Shown here: one piece after another, positions 5,412 through 7,606 of the stretch
Layout of the letters: every line of letters starts with the position of its first letter
Numbering within the stretch: the stretch's first letter is position 1
Origin: Verrucomicrobiales bacterium
GTDB taxonomy: Bacteria > Verrucomicrobiota > Verrucomicrobiia > Limisphaerales > SXQI01
Direction of reading: 5' to 3'
DNA: 7,606 bases
Assembly: GCA_005793025.1 (NCBI GenBank)
Contig: SXQI01000115.1
Span: 1 to 7,606 of the forward strand
Made by a program: the position numbers and the translations under genes
The notes under the pieces: model-generated
The model's input: only the letters and a program-made list of their open reading frames with translations
Told to the model about the DNA's origin: nothing
Databases searched by the model: none

Positions 5412-7119
5412 TCACTACCTGTTGCTTTTTCTAGTTATTCTGGAAACGACCACACCGCTCCTGCGAGGTGAAGAGTTCGCTGTGGTAAAGGGGACGAAAG
5501 TCAATCTACGGAGTTCACCATCTCTAAACTCTGAAGTCATCGCGCGACTTTCACTTGGTCAAACGGTTACCGTCCGTGAAAAGGTTTCAAACAACAATCC
5601 CGGATCAGGAGCTCCAGAGTATTGGTTCAGGATTTCGATCCCTGTATCGGTGCCTGTTTACGTCAACGCCTCGTTTATTGAGGATTCAAAAGTTACAGCC
5701 AACCATCTCAATGTTCGGTCCGGTCCAGGCGAGAGTTTTGCAGTTCTGGCACGACTTTCGGGTGGCACGCGGGTCTCCGTCGTTGGAGCTAAAAAAGGGT
5801 GGCTCACCATTCTTCCCCCCCCCGAAGCCACGGGTTTTGTGGCCCCAACATTTCTCCAGCCAGTCCAACCACAACCGGTTGTAACACCAACCCTTCCCGT
5901 GGTTGCTCCGCAGATCGTCCTGACAACCCCTCCCGTGACTTCTGAAAGCAGAATTCCTGCCTTAACCAACCCATCCACCAATCTTTTGACAGGGGTTCGG
6001 CAGGAACTAGCAACGACTCCACAAGTTCTTCCTAACCAAGTCGATCCAACTCCTCCTGAACCCAGTAGTCTGCGGAACAAACCTACAGATTTGCCTGAAC
6101 CAAACTTCGTCGATAGTCGTGCGAGAGCCAGAATCTATTTGAAGCCATCTGAGGACAAACTGAACCGCGTAGGAATTTCGTACCGAGCTGGTTACGGCAT
6201 CACTGGCTCGATCAAAGCAATCGCACCGATCAACAGCGGGGTTCTATTGGATGCTTCGGTTGCTCGCGGAGTCGACCGCGTCTATGATGACGGATTCGTG
6301 GGACTGGACTCCAGCCATAATGCGGGTGGCTTAACTTGGAAATGGGGCTATCTAGACTCGTCCCAGATTTCGAAGGATCGGCTTAATCAACACATTTTCG
6401 CTGGAGAGGTGGTGGATGCCCCGCAAAACCTCCACGGAGCTGGGCCGCAAAACGGACTAGAACTCACATATAATCGACAATTAGGATCATTTAATCATTT
6501 AACGAATGTTGTTTGGGGTTTTCTAGCGGGAATTTCCCAAAACCAGTGGGGAATCCGAGATCACGGCCCGCTTTCTGCCAATCTCACCACAGTGACAGAT
6601 TCTTACTCATTAGGTGGGATTATCCCTCCAACTGCTCCATTTTTACCATGTTGTGAAGGCCCAGGGATTCCATTGATCGATGACGAACCCCAGCGCACTT
6701 ATTCTACTGTTCTGCGTGGGGCCTCAATTAGTGGATCCAGAACGTTTGATGCAGATATTTATGGCCTACGCATTGGTCCTTATGCTCAAGTGCCTCTAGG
6801 CGAAAAACTTAAACTCTCGGTGGGAGCGGGCTTGGCCTTAGGTTTCGTGAGCAGTGATTTTACCTACGACCACACTCTTGAGATTCCCAACTCATCCGCG
6901 AAAAATACTCAGTCACACCAAAGTTCAGATCGAGGAATCTCGCCGGGTTGGTATGCAGACTTTCATCTGCTAGTCCCTGTTTATAAAGCCCTGAACGCTA
7001 CCATGGGCTATCAATACCAAAGCCTCTCGGATTATCAACATTTTCAAGGAGGGAACCGAGTTGAATTAGATCTCGGCCAAACCCATTTCTTTACATTGGG
7101 ACTGAGCTACTCCTATTAG
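5404..7119 (+). CDS. SH3b-domain outer-membrane beta-barrel protein
   Basis: This 571-residue protein has a signal peptide (R2, hydrophobic core about 5-13, probable cleavage after 'LLRG' at 22). Two bacterial SH3 (SH3b) domains follow: ~24-92 with 'VNLRSSPSLNSEVIARL' and ~94-152 with 'LNVRSGPGESFAVLARLSGG' and 'KKGWLTI'. SH3b domains commonly bind peptidoglycan or peptides. Residues ~138-238 are a proline/threonine/valine-rich linker. From ~240 to the end, alternating polar/hydrophobic strands ('VGISYRAGYGITGSIKAI', 'IYGLRIGPYAQV', 'KLSVGAGLALGFV') and a terminal 'THFFTLGLSYSY' ending in an aromatic residue indicate an outer-membrane beta-barrel with a BAM-type C-terminal signal. The inferred layout is barrel in the outer membrane and SH3b domains in the periplasm. 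The only cysteines are the adjacent C416-C417 in a probable external loop near 'GGIIPP'. It starts 7 bases after the adhesin gene and likely shares its transcript, so a role in anchoring or presenting the adhesin is possible but unproven. A C9 tract interrupts the domain border. Confidence 0.8.
   Translation: MRIHYLLLFLVILETTTPLLRGEEFAVVKGTKVNLRSSPSLNSEVIARLSLGQTVTVREKVSNNNPGSGAPEYWFRISIPVSVPVYVNASFIEDSKVTANHLNVRSGPGESFAVLARLSGGTRVSVVGAKKGWLTILPPPEATGFVAPTFLQPVQPQPVVTPTLPVVAPQIVLTTPPVTSESRIPALTNPSTNLLTGVRQELATTPQVLPNQVDPTPPEPSSLRNKPTDLPEPNFVDSRARARIYLKPSEDKLNRVGISYRAGYGITGSIKAIAPINSGVLLDASVARGVDRVYDDGFVGLDSSHNAGGLTWKWGYLDSSQISKDRLNQHIFAGEVVDAPQNLHGAGPQNGLELTYNRQLGSFNHLTNVVWGFLAGISQNQWGIRDHGPLSANLTTVTDSYSLGGIIPPTAPFLPCCEGPGIPLIDDEPQRTYSTVLRGASISGSRTFDADIYGLRIGPYAQVPLGEKLKLSVGAGLALGFVSSDFTYDHTLEIPNSSAKNTQSHQSSDRGISPGWYADFHLLVPVYKALNATMGYQYQSLSDYQHFQGGNRVELDLGQTHFFTLGLSYSY
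5815..5823 (+). repeat. Poly-C tract (nine C) in the SH3b-barrel gene
   Basis: Nine consecutive C encode prolines 138-140, just after the second SH3b domain. It is the longest single-base run noticed in the window; others reach seven (A at 330-336 and 1191-1197, T at 2578-2584). Loss of one C brings in the stop TAA at 5882-5884, and gain of one C brings in TGA at 5943-5945, so either change removes the whole barrel. Nearby prolines use mixed codons (CCA, CCG, CCT). Such tracts act as phase-variation switches in surface genes of other bacteria; here that is a hypothesis. Confidence 0.6.
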
Positions 7120-7126
7120 TGGTGGC

Positions 7127-7154
7127 TTGACAGGGTTTTGGCACGGGCTATGCT
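7127..7154 (+). promoter_or_regulatory. Sigma70-type promoter for the DUF1800-type gene
   Basis: A perfect -35 box TTGACA (7127-7132) is followed by a 16-base spacer and the -10 box TATGCT (7149-7154, four of six consensus bases). Transcription would start near 7161, giving a leader of about 25 bases before GTG 7186. It begins only 8 bases after the stop of the barrel gene, so the DUF1800-type gene has its own promoter even if read-through also occurs. Confidence 0.65.
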
Positions 7155-7173
7155 CGAAAAGTTCAGATATTCC

Positions 7174-7178
7174 AAGGA
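7174..7178 (+). promoter_or_regulatory. Shine-Dalgarno site deciding the GTG start at 7186
   Basis: AAGGA lies 7 bases before GTG 7186, an ideal spacing. It is the only well-placed ribosome site found ahead of a gene in this window, and it supports GTG 7186 over the upstream in-frame ATG 7150 and GTG 7180. Confidence 0.6.
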
Positions 7179-7185
7179 TGTGCCT

Positions 7186-7606
7186 GTGAAAACTTCTTAT
7201 AATCGAATCGTGATTCGGCTACTCGCACTGAGCTTCCTCTGCATTCTTTGGCCTCCTGCCGCGAAGGCGGACAGTGCCACGATCGGACTCACGATAACGA
7301 ATCAACAAAAGGTTTTGCGCCTGCCTATCCTTCCGGCAACCGATTCCTATAAGATACTTACATCAACCAACTTGGGCGGTAATTTCCTAGAAACCAAGGA
7401 TGGTTTGATCACCGGCTTTAATTGGACCGCACCGATGACAGGGAACCAAGAGTTTTATCGAGTTCAAACGGTTCCCCTAGCTCCCGATGCACTACTTCGA
7501 GCCACGGTATTGAATCGACTTGCTTATGGTTCGACGCCTGATGAATTGACCCGACTTTCCAAGATCGGAGCAGACGCCTATATCCAAGAGCAATTGGCAC
7601 CCGAAA
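7186..7606 (+). CDS. DUF1800-type secreted protein, N-terminal part (3' end outside window)
   Basis: The frame is open to the window end (140 codons plus one base). GTG 7186 is chosen because AAGGA lies 7 bases upstream, the signal peptide then begins properly ('VKTSYNRIVIRLLALSFL', cleavage after 'AKA' at 28), and the alternative ATG at 7150 falls inside the -10 box. After the signal, residues ~30-95 form a short verrucomicrobial module ('YKILTSTNLGGNF', 'FNWTAP', 'QEFYRVQTVP') like the end of the adhesin-like protein. Residues ~100-140 ('LLRATVLNRLAYGSTPDELT', then an 'AYIQEQL' stretch) match the start of DUF1800 proteins, whose usual continuation is a helical domain of several hundred residues. 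DUF1800 genes often sit next to DUF1501 (sulfatase-like) genes and the biochemical role is not established. The next gene is not in the window, so that pairing cannot be checked. Confidence 0.8.
   Translation, partial: MKTSYNRIVIRLLALSFLCILWPPAAKADSATIGLTITNQQKVLRLPILPATDSYKILTSTNLGGNFLETKDGLITGFNWTAPMTGNQEFYRVQTVPLAPDALLRATVLNRLAYGSTPDELTRLSKIGADAYIQEQLAPE

Overview
This window most likely comes from the chromosome of a Verrucomicrobiota bacterium, probably close to the Pedosphaera/Limisphaerales group. No rRNA or phylogenetic marker is present, so the assignment is inferred from gene families. The signs are a C-terminal 'YFIQYSTNL...W...RFYR' module, a secreted DUF1800-type protein, a choice-of-anchor Q beta-helix joined to MBG repeats, and a TTGACA/TATGCT promoter.

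All five recognisable genes lie on the + strand with short spacers. Bases 1-342 are the 3' end of a TPR-like gene that begins outside the window. Bases 408-1247 encode a secreted LolA-like (outer-membrane lipoprotein-sorting fold) protein. Bases 1338-5396 encode a 1352-residue secreted, multi-domain adhesin-like protein: signal peptide, parallel beta-helix with a very glycine-rich stretch, four tandem ~166-residue repeats (each an Ig-like 'KTYGD' half plus an MBG half), a bacterial Ig-like domain, a putative Ig-like domain, and the verrucomicrobial C-terminal module. Seven bases later, 5404-7119 encodes a 571-residue envelope protein with two SH3b domains, a proline-rich linker and a predicted outer-membrane beta-barrel. 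A good sigma70-type promoter at 7127-7154 and a Shine-Dalgarno site then introduce a DUF1800-type gene that runs off the right end and most likely starts at GTG 7186.

Taken together this looks like a cell-envelope/surface locus. A large repetitive surface protein is directly followed by an outer-membrane barrel that carries periplasmic SH3b domains, preceded by a LolA-like periplasmic protein. That the adhesin and barrel work as a pair is an inference from their 7-base spacing only. The most striking sequence-level signals are the mosaic 498-bp tandem repeats, with blocks of almost identical DNA inside otherwise diverged copies, and a run of nine C between the SH3b and barrel parts of the second protein, where a one-base slip in either direction would remove the barrel. 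No RNA genes, insertion sequences, CRISPR arrays or convincing terminators were seen, and no gene-free stretch exceeds 100 bases.
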